Origin: Daucus carota subsp. sativus
Lineage: Eukaryota; Streptophyta; Magnoliopsida; Apiales; Apiaceae
Direction: 5' to 3'
Assembly: GCF_001625215.2 (NCBI RefSeq)
Contig: NC_030381.2
Location: 6,349,131 to 6,413,130, forward strand
DNA length: 64,000 nucleotides
The position numbers were made by a program, and so were the translations under genes. The first letter of the stretch is position 1; each line of letters opens with the position of its first letter. Under the pieces are notes generated by a model that saw only the letters and a program-made list of their open reading frames with translations, did no database searches and was not told the origin of the DNA. Below, piece after piece: positions 21,237 through 34,429 of this stretch.

Positions 21237-21430
21237 ATTTGATAAGGAATTTGTAATATATGTTCAGTAAGAACATCCTTATGTAATCTAATGTACTTGT
21301 TTGAATTCTGGTGAATGTTTAATGAAATACCAGAAACTTTTTGCTATTTACAATTCATGTTTAATCCTTTGTCTTATCAGTTAGTTGAGTTATCCTCTCG
21401 ATAATTTGCATGTTATGTTAACAAACAAAT

Positions 21431-21440
21431 AGGGGGAGAT
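21431..21440 (+). other. Polypurine tract
   Basis: AGGGGGAGA immediately before the TG of the 3' LTR, the expected plus-strand primer site of a copia element. Confidence 0.9.
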
Positions 21441-22947
21441 TGAAAGGCATATGTTAAGCCTATTTGTATTTAAGAGTATCAACTCAACTCTGATAAGAAA
21501 GAAAGTAAATTAGCAAGCACTATTGAAGGAATCCATACGAAGAACGTCAAGTGATTTATTAAAATCATATGTCTGAAGAATTTCAGGATGCTGCTGCACA
21601 CCACTGAAAGAAGTTCATTAATATGTTCAAGCCTCAGTGTACAAATAATATTTTGTAGCACGTCCAGAAGTCCAGAAGGTATAAAGTTTTAATACTTTAT
21701 TTATTCAGAAGATTCCAAACTATTTCTACTTATGAAGAAGAACTACGAAGACAAAGACTCGATGAACAAGCCACTTCACAAATGTTTAATTGATAAAGAA
21801 TATTTGATTCAGCTAGATACAGATGAACCAGACAGTACATTTGTGTGTCAGCTACTCAGATTAAATATTCTGCATCAACAATAGGTGGTCGTTCAATCAA
21901 GACAAAGAATCAGATCTTTTAAAGGAAGACAGAAGACCTGCTACTGAAGCTGTGCTCAATATAATTATTCTTTTAATTAATCCACATCTCAAAATAATTA
22001 TATAAGTTATGTAATTTATTTATTAAATTAATTCACACTCGAATTAATTTAATTTATGAATTTATATAATTAATATAATTAAGTGGATAATTATTGAATT
22101 AATTATATAGGAAAAATCAATTGTAATATGGTTTTTGAGCACGGTATGACAATCTAATTGATTGTCATACCGCACTTTGCATTCTGCCTTAGTCAGGAGG
22201 CATGACAAACCAAAGGTTTGTCATACCGAATGACTTAGGCATGACAATTGATCATTGTCATACCGAAGTCACAAGGTATGACAATGCCTTGGATTGTCAT
22301 ACCGTTTGTCATACCACCTGATGACTTAGCCTCCAAGGTTCGATTGTCATACCTTCCCATGATTGTCATACCGTTTGTCATACGGATGTCATACCTATTC
22401 AAAATCAGCATGACAATGCTTGTAATTGTCATACCTTCCCACTGATTGTCATTCTGATTGTCATACCTTCCCTTAGATTGTCATACCTTCTCATTTGTGC
22501 CATGACAATGCTTGTAATTGTCATACCTTTTGTCATAGCACTTGTGTAATTGTCATAGAGCTTCCTAAGGGTTGTCATGCCTAGCTTTGTCATACAAGTT
22601 CAATGGTTTGCCTATATATATGGCTTCACCACTTCATTTGTTCAATGTTCATTGCCTTGTAAACTTTCAAGTTGTTTGTAACTTGCTATTCGTTAAATCC
22701 ACAGTTTCCTGTGCTTTGATCATTCGGTTGTTTTAATCACTAAACTAGAATACATCCTGTCGAATTTATTCTACGAACTAGTGGACATTAAAACGAACCA
22801 TATTAATTATATAACGACTTAAAAATTGTTATATTAATTAATTTAAATCTGATTAACAAGTTAAACTCCAATCAGATTATTCCGCCGCGATTATTTTGTG
22901 ACGATTGTATTCAACCCCCCCTTCTACAATCGTATCTGGACCTAACA
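21441..22947 (+). repeat. 3' LTR
   Basis: Identical in length and, over all lines compared, in sequence to the 5' LTR (offset 12,555). It ends CTGGACCTAACA and is followed by the target duplication TTATG (22948-22952). Confidence 0.97.
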
Positions 22948-22952
22948 TTATG

Positions 22953-25450
22953 ACTTGATTCATATTTCATTTTTCATGATTCGGTATAATTGTGGGCTTA
23001 AATCTATTTTTGTATGGATTGGTTTGTATACAACTTCATCTTTTCATCCGTTTTAGTCCGATTTTGAGTAGTTTTGGATATGTGTTTTTAATCTTGTATT
23101 ATATGATCAGTTTTTTAGGTATTCTATATCTTTTTTTGATTCTTTGTTTCGCTAGTGTTCATGATGTTTGCAGTTCTTAGATGGTTGTAGGGGAGATGGT
23201 GACCTAATTAGTGGGTGTGGTGTAATTAGATTTTTCAAATTAACTAAATTTTTGCTTGTTTTTAGTTTTAGTTTTGTAATTTGAATATTGTTAGGTTTTA
23301 ATACTAGTAATTGTAGATCATAATTTTAGTATTTTTTGAATGGTAAGTTGACTTATTTAAATTCATTTATATGTGGAATTTGACTTTTCTCTTAATGATA
23401 TGATTTGAATTTTGTTTCCTCATTAAAGATTAATTGATAGCCTTTATGGTTAATTTTTGTACCTGAATTTCATTATTCATGGGGGTCATAAAAGATGGCT
23501 TTATTGTGCCTTAATGAGGTATTACTGCGGCATTAATGGCTGTTTGTTTTATTGGTGTATACCAAATATATATCGTGTTGATAATGATTTTGAGCTAAAA
23601 TCGCATCTTATGACAAGATTTTTGTCATTTATTTGAATAGATATATCTTAGCTATATTTTAATTTCAGTTTTTTTTCTTATTTATATTTTAAATTTTTAT
23701 TATTATATCCATCAATTATTTTCTAATGAGATTTATATTTTAGATTTATTTTCTTAAGTATCTAACCAAAGAGATCTCATCGTCTCTTTGGTGTAGATTT
23801 TTTGACTTGTTTTACATATATTTTCATATTATATTTCCCTATTCTTTAGAGTGATATTATTTTCATAAACTTTTCTAAATTATGAGTTTGTTTGAATTTT
23901 TTCATTATCGTTTATAAGAATTTTATTATTGTATGTAAGAACTTATTATGTTCTTTTATTTTGTTGTGTTTTTTCAGGGTATGCGAGTGGAAGAAAGGAT
24001 GGTAGCGGAACCTTTAGGGGTGTTTTCTTATCGAACATTAAAGCTTTATTGTCTAAGTGTCCCCGGTCATCTTTGCATGTCCGAGGGTTAGATGGTAAAC
24101 TTTCTTGAACGAAAGGAACTCCTGGCAGCAGCTCTTGTATTCTGATACAATTCGTTATACGAGAAAGTATCTTGTGACAAAAAAAAAAAAGAAAAAAAAA
24201 AGAGTCTGTTGGAGGTGCTCTAAAGATACAGAGTGTCGAGCTTATGAGCAAAGTATTTCCCCTTTTAAATTCAAAAAAAATGAAATTAATTTGAATGTCA
24301 TGTAACAAAATTTGAAAAGAAATGAGAATTATTAGAATATATACTAATTTGTAAAGCATGTAAGCCTGCATTGTCAAAAAGAAAAAAGAAAGAAATGAGT
24401 TTTGGTTTTGCTCTTGAATAATTGGATTTTCTTGTAAGGTAAATAATTAGATTTATAAATCTTATAAATTCATTAGAAGTGAAAAGGAAGAATTTTTTTT
24501 TTTTAATCCATTACCTGCAGCACTCAAACACAATATTCATCGTGATAACATATTTTTTAATTTTACTCTAATGAGGACTAAGTTTAAAAATATAACTTAT
24601 TACGTTATTAATGTATTAAATTGAGAATTTAAATGTCTGTTTTGATGATTTTAAATTAATGATTTATGGATTACGAAAAATATAACAATAAAAATAAAAA
24701 TAAATTATGGGTAATTTTTAATTTATGAATAATTTTTTTTATTTTTAAAAACTAAGTCACTGAAAATTATGTTTGATTTATTTCTAATTTTAAATCAATC
24801 TTAACTTTATCAAACAAACACAATTTTTTCAAAATCCTCATTTTAAATTCAGATAAACATGCTCTAGTAGAAACTAGAAAGGTTAGGCCGGAGCAGGACC
24901 ACAAGATCTAGATGGATGATGAAACAGGAATTTCCGCGGAACTTTTGAAGTTAAGGTTTTTAATCCACCGTTTAATAAAATTTGCCAATTTGGTGTACTT
25001 TTATCACTTTACGTGGGCGAAGACACGTTTTATAGACTTTGTGTTGACGGACAAATCAAGAAAACAAAGCCAGTTTTTGACTCACTCTAACCGATGATGC
25101 ATTAATAAATCTTGATGCTCTCATATGTCTTTGTAGATCACAATATTAATTTATTAAACCCACTTTAAGATTGATTATTTAATAATAATTCTTGCATATT
25201 CAGAGCCATCACTCCATTCAACCTGAGCCTGCTGGTCATCATAGAGTACAATTTTGCAATTCCACATTTTTCACTCTTTGCAGACTTTTACTCATTCAAT
25301 TCCTTAGTGATAACAAAATCCACCTACATGTTTTCCATCTAGAAGAAGAGTAGTTGAGACTTGAGACCCTTCTTTCTTTCTTTATTAGATTTCCAAGAAT
25401 TTGTTTTGGATCATCTGGGCTTTTGTTATTTGAGCATTCTCAGCTTTCTT
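22953..25450. other. AT-rich spacer with eroded repeats
   Basis: No supported gene. Around 23980-24190 a less AT-rich stretch runs into A-rich DNA (24180-24200), resembling the 3' end of an inserted retroposed sequence, but I recognise no product in it. The A-rich tract is followed by CTGTTGGAGGTGCTCT, the typical end of a common plant MITE type. 24470-24860 is AT-rich and otherwise featureless. Confidence 0.45.
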
Positions 25451-25635
25451 TGCCTGATTTCTGGTAATTTTTTTGCTAAAGTTTGGAATTTTATTATAGT
25501 TAGCAAAAGGGTTTTTGTCAAAATTTTGTTTTGAGTTCTTAATTTGCTTGAATATTGTGTCAGTACAGATTGTTTACAGTTTGGCAGATCAGTGTAGCTT
25601 ACAGGAAGTTCATATTCAGAGGAGGATCAAATTAG

Positions 25636-28600
25636 ATGGCTGAACCTGTTTTTGCACATTCACAATCTGATGTCTCAAATCATGGCCAAGGTGTTCAAAT
25701 TTTGCCATTTAAGACCTCTAAAGTTTCTTTAAAGGTTTTGTTGTTACATGGAAATTTGGATATTTGGGTAAAAGAAGCTAAGAACCTTCCTAACATGGAC
25801 CTGTTTCATAAGAAATTAGGGGACATGTTTGGCCTGTTACCTGGTAATTTAAGCGGAAAGCTTGAAGGGAATGTGTCTCATAAGATAACAAGTGATCCTT
25901 ATGTCACAATTTCTGTGGCTAATGCTGTGATTGGTAGAACTTTTGTGATCAGTAATAGCGAGAACCCTGTGTGGATGCAGCATTTCTATGTCCCTGTTGC
26001 ACATCATGCTGCAGAAGTGCAATTTGCTGTTAAAGACAGTGATGTTGTGGGTTCTCAGATCATGGGAGCTGTCGGGATCCCTATCGAGCAATTATACTCT
26101 GGTGCAGTTGTTGAGGGTACTTTTCCAATCCTCAATGCAAGTGGGAAGGCATGTAAACCTGGGGCTGTTTTAACTCTTTCAATTCAGTATACCCCTATGG
26201 AAAAGGTACCCCTTTATCACGGCGGGGTTGGATCAGGTCCAGAATATCAAGGCGTTCCTGGTACTTATTTCCCTCTAAGGAGAGGTGGAAAGGTTACACT
26301 TTATCAAGATGCACATGTCCCAGATGGTTCCCTTCCAAACTTGAGGCTTGATCACGGTAAGCAGTATGTGCATGGAAGTTGCTGGCGTGATATTTTTACT
26401 GCTATAGGTCAGGCTCGTCGTCTTGTTTACATTACCGGGTGGTCAGTGTATCATCTGGTCAGACTTGTTCGTGATACTGATGATAAAGTTGACACCACTT
26501 TGGGATCCCTTCTCAAGACAAAGTCACAGGAAGGCGTCAGAGTGCTGCTTCTTGTATGGGATGATCCTACTTCAAGGAGCATTTTGGGCTATAAAACGGT
26601 AAGAGCAGATAATCTAATATATGTCTGATGACTAATTAGGTCATACATCTAACTTGTGCTATGTTCTGCTGATGCTGGTGAATGTGCATTATCAATATTT
26701 GTAACCCATGATGAATGTTGCATTGCTGCTCGGTCCTAACAAACATTAAATCACTAACTTGTGAGAACTTTATCTTTATTTGTTCATTTGCCATGTGAGT
26801 TCGAGAAAACACCATCAGCAACAATGGTTGTCTTTTTGGCGGTCTTTTAAAGGTATATAACTACTATTGTGATGATCTTGAAAATCGATCTATGAGCTGC
26901 AGATCTATGCAATGCACCAGTCCATAATTATGAATCCCATTTTGGAAGGCATCCAGGCTCTCAATTGCTAATTGATTATATGTTTTGTAATACTGTCAAT
27001 ATAAGAACATAAAGTGACAACCTTTTACTAGTGAAGAAGCTTATTTATATTTACTTCATGTTCTTTAGATTTTAAATGAACAATTTGATAAACTTTCTAT
27101 GCACGGAGAACTTGTCATGCTTGTAAATTTTTATGAACAGTTAATCTCTGATATTTAGAATCTACATATACTGCAATTTTTGAATCATAATGGAATATTG
27201 AGAAATTTAGTTGGGGATAGTGAAAAAGGAAGAGATGAAAAAAAAAAAGGTATGATAAATAGATATAATAAGGAAAAGAGTTATGTTTTGCAGGTAAGTT
27301 GTAATGATTCACATTTGTTACTCTCCTTCTATTGATGAAACAGCCAAAAGGAATTAGCACCATCTATGATCTTCTCTGTATATTGTTCTATTTTCTCCAT
27401 CTTTCCTTCTTCGCTATTGCATTTTTCATGTAATACAGGATAGTGCATATAAGTAGTCGTGCTTAATGTTTGGGCTTGCTTGAAAGACAGAAAAATAATG
27501 ATATTATAATTCATAGATGGATGTTTGTCATTCACAACTGTACTGGCAATGCCAGTGAGGTCTTATGCAGAGTATTAGGGACTACCCTATGATTTTGTTA
27601 CACATTATATCTATCCTGAACATTATAATATTCTGCAATATCATATCCTTCGTCGTCATTACTCTGATACTCTCCATATTGCTTGGTCACCATGCACAAC
27701 TGAGTGATTTGGATCACTGAAAATTTTAGCTGAAAAAAAAGATGTACATAAACTGCTTTATGACTTTATCTGTCAAATAGCTTAATGTTATACTCAGAAA
27801 GTTTTTGCATGCCATCTCTTATGTCAACATGGGAAATGGCATGAAAATTGAATTCATGGGACAGGAGAAAGATTTCCTATTCTTCAGTACTGTAAAGTGT
27901 AAGTTGTATGCTTCTATTCTCTTAGATGTCATAGGTAACTTAATTTCGTCATATACTTGGACTTTTCTTGAACAGGCATCAGTTGGACATCTCTGTTTTA
28001 TTGTAATGTTCTAGGTTTGTACTGAAGAGTTCTCATGACTATGATCATATGCAGGAAGGAATTATGCAAACCCATGATGAGGAAACAAGACGCTTTTTCA
28101 AGCATTCCTCAGTGCAAGTGCTTCTCTGTCCCCGAGCAGCTGGAAAGGGGCATAGCTGGGCCAAAAAGCAGGTTGGATACATATCACTAGTTGCTATTTC
28201 TCTTCTACTAGTATTAAAAATAATATAGGAACTATACCTATATAATGAAAGATTTAAAGTGTGAAATGTGCACTTTGGCTTGGCTGAACTTTATATATAG
28301 ACCTCGGAATTCAGGTCATATAATATTTAAAACCAAGTGTACTTTTATAACAGTAATAAAAATGAAAGAAATAATTTCTAGTGTCGGTCCATTTTATGTC
28401 ATTTACAAAAAGAGGGATGAGAGTTTCACATACCTGAACTTTTTTGCTGAGATGTGCAGTTGTGCACAGTAAATGTTTAACTGGTGGGATTAGTCATGAG
28501 CACGAATCCACAATTTGTCAGATATTACTTATATATTCATCAAGCGAAATATAGGCTCTCTGGCATGCTGATACTTGAGTTTAGATATTGTCTTGACGAA

Positions 28601-31360
28601 AGATTATAAATTTTCAATTGTAATAACAATAGTAGAAATAAGGGCTCAAGTAAAAACATAGCAAATTTCCAGGTACAAATGTGGGACTTGTTTCTGTATT
28701 ACAAGGAGAAATTATCTCTGATTCTAGATGAGGAGTTTTGAAATGTCTCTATTTTGCTGTCAGGTAAGATATAAAAGGCCTTACATGTATATGTATCAGT
28801 ACTGCAAGCGTTTCATCCTTAGCCTTCTTTATACCATGTTTTCTCGAATGTGTCATCTACATACAGAATTTGTCTACAGCACTTCATTCTGTGTTTTGGC
28901 ATACAGGAAGTCGGAACAATCTACACTCATCATCAGAAGACAGTTATTGTTGATGCTGATGCGGGAAATTACAAGAGGAAGATTGTAGCATTTGTTGGGG
29001 GTCTTGATTTGTGCATGGGGCGATACGATACACCGCAACACCATATATTTAGAACATTGCAAACTGTGCACAAAGATGACTTTCACAATCCAAATTACAC
29101 GGTGATTATATGTTTTCTGTTTATGTTAGTATTATATTTCTCTCTTATATTCGTTTCGGAGGATGATTGTTAGCCACATATCATTTAAAAATTTATTTCT
29201 CAACAATTTAAGCTGCACATCTTCACTGACATCTTTGTTTCTGTACAAACTGATGGATGCGTTACAGAGTTGTCTAAACATACAAGGCATTCTACATATA
29301 TGCGTGTGTGTGTGTGTTAGACTTTGACTTGTTTTCTTGGAAAAAAAATCCCGAGTGCTATTTTAGATATATGTAAAATTTTTAATTTTTCATATGAATA
29401 GGGTCCTGCGGTTGGTTGTCCAAGAGAACCATGGCATGATTTGCACAGTCAAATTGATGGTCCAGCAGCTTATGATATACTCACTAACTTTGAGGAAAGA
29501 TGGATGCGGGCTTCAAAGCCTCATGGGATTCAGAAAATAAAAAAATCGAATGATGATTCGTTACTGAGAATTGAAAGAATTCCTGACATACTGGGAATCA
29601 CTGAAGGATCCATGAATGAGGATGACCCCGAATGTTGGCATGCACAGGTTATTTATCTTATTGGAGTTGTTAGCTAAGAAGTGTTGGTTATTCATTAATC
29701 CTCCCCCTTATTTTTAACATGATCAATTTGTATATAGGTTTTCCGTTCAATAGACTCCAACTCTGTTAAAGGTTTTCCCAAAGAACCAAAAGAAGCTCCC
29801 GGAAGGGTGAGAATTTTTGCATATGTCTTCTTCTTTGTGCTTTTATTGAATCAACTAACTCTTACTGTTTTGTGTCAGAACCTGGTATGTGGGAAGAACG
29901 TATTGATAGACATGAGTATACATACGGCATATGTAAAGGCCATTCGCTCTGCCCAGCATTTCATATATATCGAGAATCAATATTTTCTTGGTTCTTCATA
30001 TAACTGGTCCAACTACAAAAACTTGGGTAAATAGCTCTGATATATTAGATACTCTATATGTTATGAATCATTATCTTTTAGTATAGTATATTATTAGTTA
30101 ATTCAGATGCCTGAAGATTTCCCTTCTGTTTAGGTGCAAACAACTTAATACCTATGGAAATCGCTCTCAAAATTGTGAATAAAATTAAAGCAAATGAGAG
30201 ATTTTGCGCATATATTGTAGTCCCTATGTGGCCAGAGGGTGTCCCTACAAGTACTCCTACTCAGAGGATTTTATTTTGGCAGGTAGTGTTCTTTATTACG
30301 AGACGATGTTTAGTTGTTTACACATAACAGAGAATTACATGTGAAGCTCAGATGCTTCAACTTTTCATGCATTAATAGTGAATGCTATGATACGAGCAAA
30401 TTCTTGCATCATCTGAACTGGTTGGTGTTTTTGAAATTTTGCAGCATAATACCATGCAAATGATGTATGGAGTAATTTACAAGGCCTTAGTGGAGATGGG
30501 GCTTGATAAAACATATGAGCCTCAGGACTACTTGAATTTCTTCTGTCTTGGTAATCGGGAGGCTCAAGATGCAGGTGTTCCTCAAGCCAAAAACTCAAAT
30601 GGCACCAGTACTCCCCAAGTAAGTCTGGCATATTATTTCTTAAGCTCTTCATTAAAATAGCGTGCTTATATCTTTCAGGAGCTTTCATTCATCAAGTTTG
30701 ATATTAAACTGTGTTTCTATTCTGTACATAGGCACTCAGTACAAAAAGTCGACGATTTATGATTTATGTACATTCAAAAGGCATGATAGTGGATGATGAG
30801 TATGTATTACTCGGGTCTGCTAACATCAACCAGCGTTCCTTAGAAGGCACCAGAGACACTGAGATTGCGATGGGTGCATATCAGCCTCATCATACTTATG
30901 CACGGAAACGTAAGAGTCCACGCGGACAGGTATTAATCATATTGCAATAAGTATTTTTTTTTTTCATGTCTAACTTAAGCACGAGAAACTGGTCTAAATT
31001 AGATGAATGTAGTGTAAAGTCGGTTTATTACATATCTGACTAGTTTTAGTACACATCCACATGCAGATCTATGGATACAGAATGTCACTCTGGGCAGAGC
31101 ACATTGGTATGCTCGAGCAATGCTTTGAGCAACCAGAAAGCATCGATTGTGCAAGACGGGTAATATACCTGAGTGAGTTGAACTGGAAACAATTTGCAGC
31201 AGAGGAAGTCACTGAAATGAAAGGTCATCTCATGAAGTACCCTGTGGAAGTGGATCGAACAGGAAAGGTGAGCCCTCTTCCTGGCTGCGCGACATTTCCA
31301 GATATGGGCGGAAACATTGTGGGCACGTTTGCCGGGCTTCAAGAAAATCTGACAATTTAA
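25636..31360 (+). CDS. PLDBETA: Phospholipase D, beta/gamma type
   Basis: Complete ten-exon gene: 25636-26598, 28055-28171, 28907-29101, 29402-29647, 29738-29806, 29879-30026, 30134-30282, 30445-30618, 30732-30929, 31067-31360. All introns are GT-AG and the frame stays open, giving 850 residues. A C2 domain (about 30-185, with [18 protein letters not shown] and KITSDPYV) is followed by two HKD catalytic motifs, HQKTVIVD (His369, Lys371, Asp376) and HSKGMIVD (His701, Lys703, Asp708). The protein ends in LQENLTI, typical of the group. It hydrolyses membrane phospholipids to phosphatidic acid. Beta/gamma isoforms need micromolar calcium and phosphoinositide, and this one keeps the [10 protein letters not shown] stretch linked to that group. 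The N terminus before the C2 domain is short (about 30 residues), unlike the long Pro-rich extension of beta1, so beta versus gamma is not settled. A 5' UTR intron may run from about 25464 to 25604. Confidence 0.95.
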
Positions 31361-31707
31361 ATAGCTAAAGCTCCTTGAGGGCATAAATTTTCATTCGAGG
31401 CATCTGTAGTTTTATTAGTATATGGAATCATATCATTCAAGATGTGTCGAATGTAGATGTTGTCATCTACTTAAAACACACAACAGTTTTGTCATTCGAT
31501 AATTTTGGATAGACTGCTGACATTTATTTCTAAATAAGTTCAGGTTTGTTGCCGTAATACAGTCTCTAGCTTTTGAATGATGAATTTCAGATACATGAAC
31601 CTTTTCTGCCAACTGTTGCTGCCCTTGCCCTCTACTAAACCGAATAAAAATTCTTATTTGAAGCCTACAAATTCTTGTTCGATAGACGGATCTACATTTA
31701 TATTGTA

Positions 31708-31944
31708 CTACCTCCATCCCAAATTAGATGTCCCCGTTAACTTTGGACACCTAACTTTAGGTGCATTGACCGTCTACTTTCGAAATTTATTTTTTTATTT
31801 TTTCTTTTATAAATGAAAATCTCATATTTTAATTTTTATTTGCAAAAATAAAATTTTAAAAATAAGTCACGTATCTATGCGGTCAATGAACCTTAAATTG
31901 TGTGCTCAAAGTCAACGGGGCCATCTAATTTGGGATGGAGGGAG
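31708..31944. mobile_element. Stowaway-like MITE downstream of PLD
   Basis: Ends CTACCTCCATCCCAAATTAG and CTAATTTGGGATGGAGGGAG, flanked by TA. It belongs to a different subfamily from the ATGGGTCCC-containing elements. It lies about 350 bp after the PLD stop codon. Confidence 0.85.
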
Positions 31945-32555
31945 TATGTATTTTGAGCTAATGTTAAAATGAATTTTAAAAGGGATATTTATTTTTAGAA
32001 TACATATTTGGGGAACACATTCTCAGAATGTGTGCGGTTCTTTTTATGAATAATAGATAAATAAATTTAATTCCGACACTCATTTCAAAATTACGTTCCT
32101 CAAAATATTTGATTTAAAAATTCAAATTAAAAATAATAAGTTTTATATTAAAAACACCAATTACTGTTAGTCTTCATCTTGTGATATTCACACCGATCTA
32201 TATATACTTATTTTATTATGAATTATTATGCACAGTCCATACAAAAACTCAATATATTATTATTTTGATTTATCGCACTTAAATTATAAAATATCAAATA
32301 TGAATTTAAGATGTACTTATTAACGAGTTTGAGTATTGAAAAATCCTACTAGAATGAATGCCAGTACTTATTAGTTGACCGAGTGGATTTTTTTTTTTTC
32401 AGGACCGAATGGATTTTTTTGTTTGTCAATAAAATCATTATATACTTGTATAAACAAATCCAAACCGTCCAATCAAACACTGAGAGCCGTCAGATCTAGG
32501 GCAAGCGAAGATCAAGCAAGTCACTCATTCGCCTACACAAACACTCCCTTCCAGC
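31945..32555. other. Spacer and promoter region before eL34
   Basis: AT-rich, with no gene. The last 150 bp should contain the eL34 core promoter and transcription start, but I could not identify a TATA box with confidence. Confidence 0.4.
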
Positions 32556-32573
32556 GAGAGAGAGAGAGAGAGC

Positions 32574-32605
<32 letters not shown>
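32556..32605 (+). repeat. (GA)n microsatellite in the eL34 5' UTR
   Basis: A nearly pure GA run of about 50 bp ends seven bases before the eL34 ATG. GA/CT-rich leaders are common in plant housekeeping genes. Confidence 0.85.
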
Positions 32606-32611
32606 TTGAAA

Positions 32612-34066
32612 ATGGTGCAGCGTCTGACCTACAGGAAGCGCCACAGTTATGCTACCAAATCCAACCAGCACAGGGTTGTTAAAACCCCTGGTAAGCCTCT
32701 TATATACTTACACAATTATTGTGTCTATATATGATGAATGAGTATGTAATGTTTGATTGAATGTCTAGGTGGGAGATTGGTGTATCAGACCACCAAGAAG
32801 AGAGCTAGTGGACCAAAATGCCCTGTTACTGGCAAGAGAATCCAAGGGGTAACTCATTTTTATCTCTATTATCTTATGATGTTTATTTTTGTATACTTCT
32901 TTACTGATTATTTATCTCTATTTGTTAAGCTGTACTGTAATAATGTAGTCTAGTTTGAGGTTGTTGGTATCATTTGCAGTCTAGTTTGAGGTTGTTGGTA
33001 TCATTTGCGAGAAACCGCATATTCTTTTTGTTTTGGTTTTAGAATAGTTCGAGTAGCAAATTGGTTTTGTTTCTTGTTCTATTCTATCTGTTGCATTAGT
33101 TTGAATTTAAAGGGTACAATTGAAATGTTTTTTTTTCATTAAGCAAATATGTGTGTAAGCTTTAGGAAATAAGGTGAAATAATACCTTGAATTTCGTATG
33201 GTTTTTACAGTGTCATAGTCATGAAAGTATGTTTGCAGATTATAATTCCACAACCGTTCTTAGTGTTTAAGAACAGTAAATTAGAGAATTGAGAAATGGA
33301 ATTGGGTAATGTGGCCTTTGAGGGGTTCTGGCATTAGATATTTTATTTTACAACTCTGGTGCCAATTGGGTCCGTTAATGAATCATACGTATATATCTTG
33401 AATACTTACTGTCATGTTTCCCCTTTAGATAAGTTTTATACTTATACTGGTAATTCTGGTATGCTTTCATGACAGAAATGAAAATGATGATATTTTGACA
33501 TAAGTTTTGAATTTATCTTCACTTCCTTGTCCGTACTTTTAGGGCTTAGTCTCCTTGATTTGCATTGTCACATGTTCAGTTATGCCAAGCTCCTGGTGTT
33601 TCTTTGAAAGTGGTCCGTCTAATGTCTTATTTGACCTGTAAACTGTGTAATGACTTGATATGGATTTTTATGTATTATAAGTTCTATTTGTGTTCAATGC
33701 TTCTCTTTTCATGCTGTGCTTATGTCGGCATGTTCATTTTCAGATTCCTCATCTGAGGCCTGCTGAGTACAAGAGATCTAGGCTGTCTAGGAACCGAAGA
33801 ACTGTTAACCGTGCCTATGGTGGTGTATTATCTGGAGGAGCTGTAAGAGAGAGGTCTGTTTTTATTGAGGAGCCCCTTTCTTATAGTTTTGCTATATTTT
33901 TATAGATTTATTGGCCCTATTTGTGCATTAGCCAAGTTTCCATATGCTTACTTTACAATTTTTGTGTGCCAGGATTATTCGAGCTTTCTTGGTGGAAGAG
34001 CAAAAGATTGTGAAGAAAGTTTTGAAGATTCAGAAGCTAAAAGAAAAGGTGTCCACAAAAAGTTAA
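32612..34066 (+). CDS. RPL34: 60S ribosomal protein L34 (eL34)
   Basis: Complete gene with four coding exons: 32612-32690, 32769-32848, 33744-33853, 33973-34066. All splice sites are GT-AG and the product is 120 residues, the family's usual length. It begins [20 protein letters not shown] and contains [38 protein letters not shown] and [18 protein letters not shown]. This basic structural protein of the cytosolic large ribosomal subunit has no sign of decay. Intron 2 (about 0.9 kb) carries a 31-bp tandem duplication. The GA-rich leader directly before the ATG suggests constitutive expression. Confidence 0.97.
32948..33009. repeat. 31-bp tandem duplication in eL34 intron 2
   Basis: GTCTAGTTTGAGGTTGTTGG... 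through ATTTGCA occurs twice, back to back, with no or almost no mismatch, so it is recent. No effect on coding. Confidence 0.85.
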
Positions 34067-34429
34067 GCGGGTTTTCCACCCTATATTAGTGTTTTAATGT
34101 GTTTTGAAAAGGAATTTTGACTTGAATAGTTGTTTACAAGTTATTTTGTCGTCATTATCCGAAAGTTATGTGGAATTCAATGAGCAATTATTATTTCCCC
34201 GATGTTTAAGATTATCCATGAAAGCATCAATCTCTTTGGTCAATTCCATTTCTCCATCTTTTCTAAAGTTTGATTTTCTCTGCTGTTAAGTATTTGTGAT
34301 AATCAGAATGGTATGTAGTTTGAGCTTAAGTTGTACTATATGCTTTACTAATCTTGGACTAATTTTTGGAAAAACTCTGCTTTACCTGAAAGTTATTGTA
34401 TGTTAATGTTTATATGGGCGTTACTTAAG

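Larger units (their letters stand above)
8886..22947 (+). mobile_element. Intact Ty1/copia LTR retrotransposon, probably SIRE/Maximus lineage
   Basis: A 14,062-bp element with 1,507-bp LTRs (8886-10392 and 21441-22947) that start TG and end CA. It is flanked by the 5-bp target duplication TTATG (8881-8885, 22948-22952). A primer-binding site for initiator methionine tRNA follows the left LTR and a polypurine tract precedes the right one. The order gag, protease, integrase, reverse transcriptase, RNase H is the copia order. The size, the gag type and an extra ORF between pol and the 3' LTR fit the SIRE/Maximus lineage by general knowledge. Comparing the two LTRs line by line, I saw no difference, and the three ORFs are open apart from the gag/pol stop, so insertion was very recent. 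It lies between host genes and interrupts no recognised exon. Confidence 0.97.
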
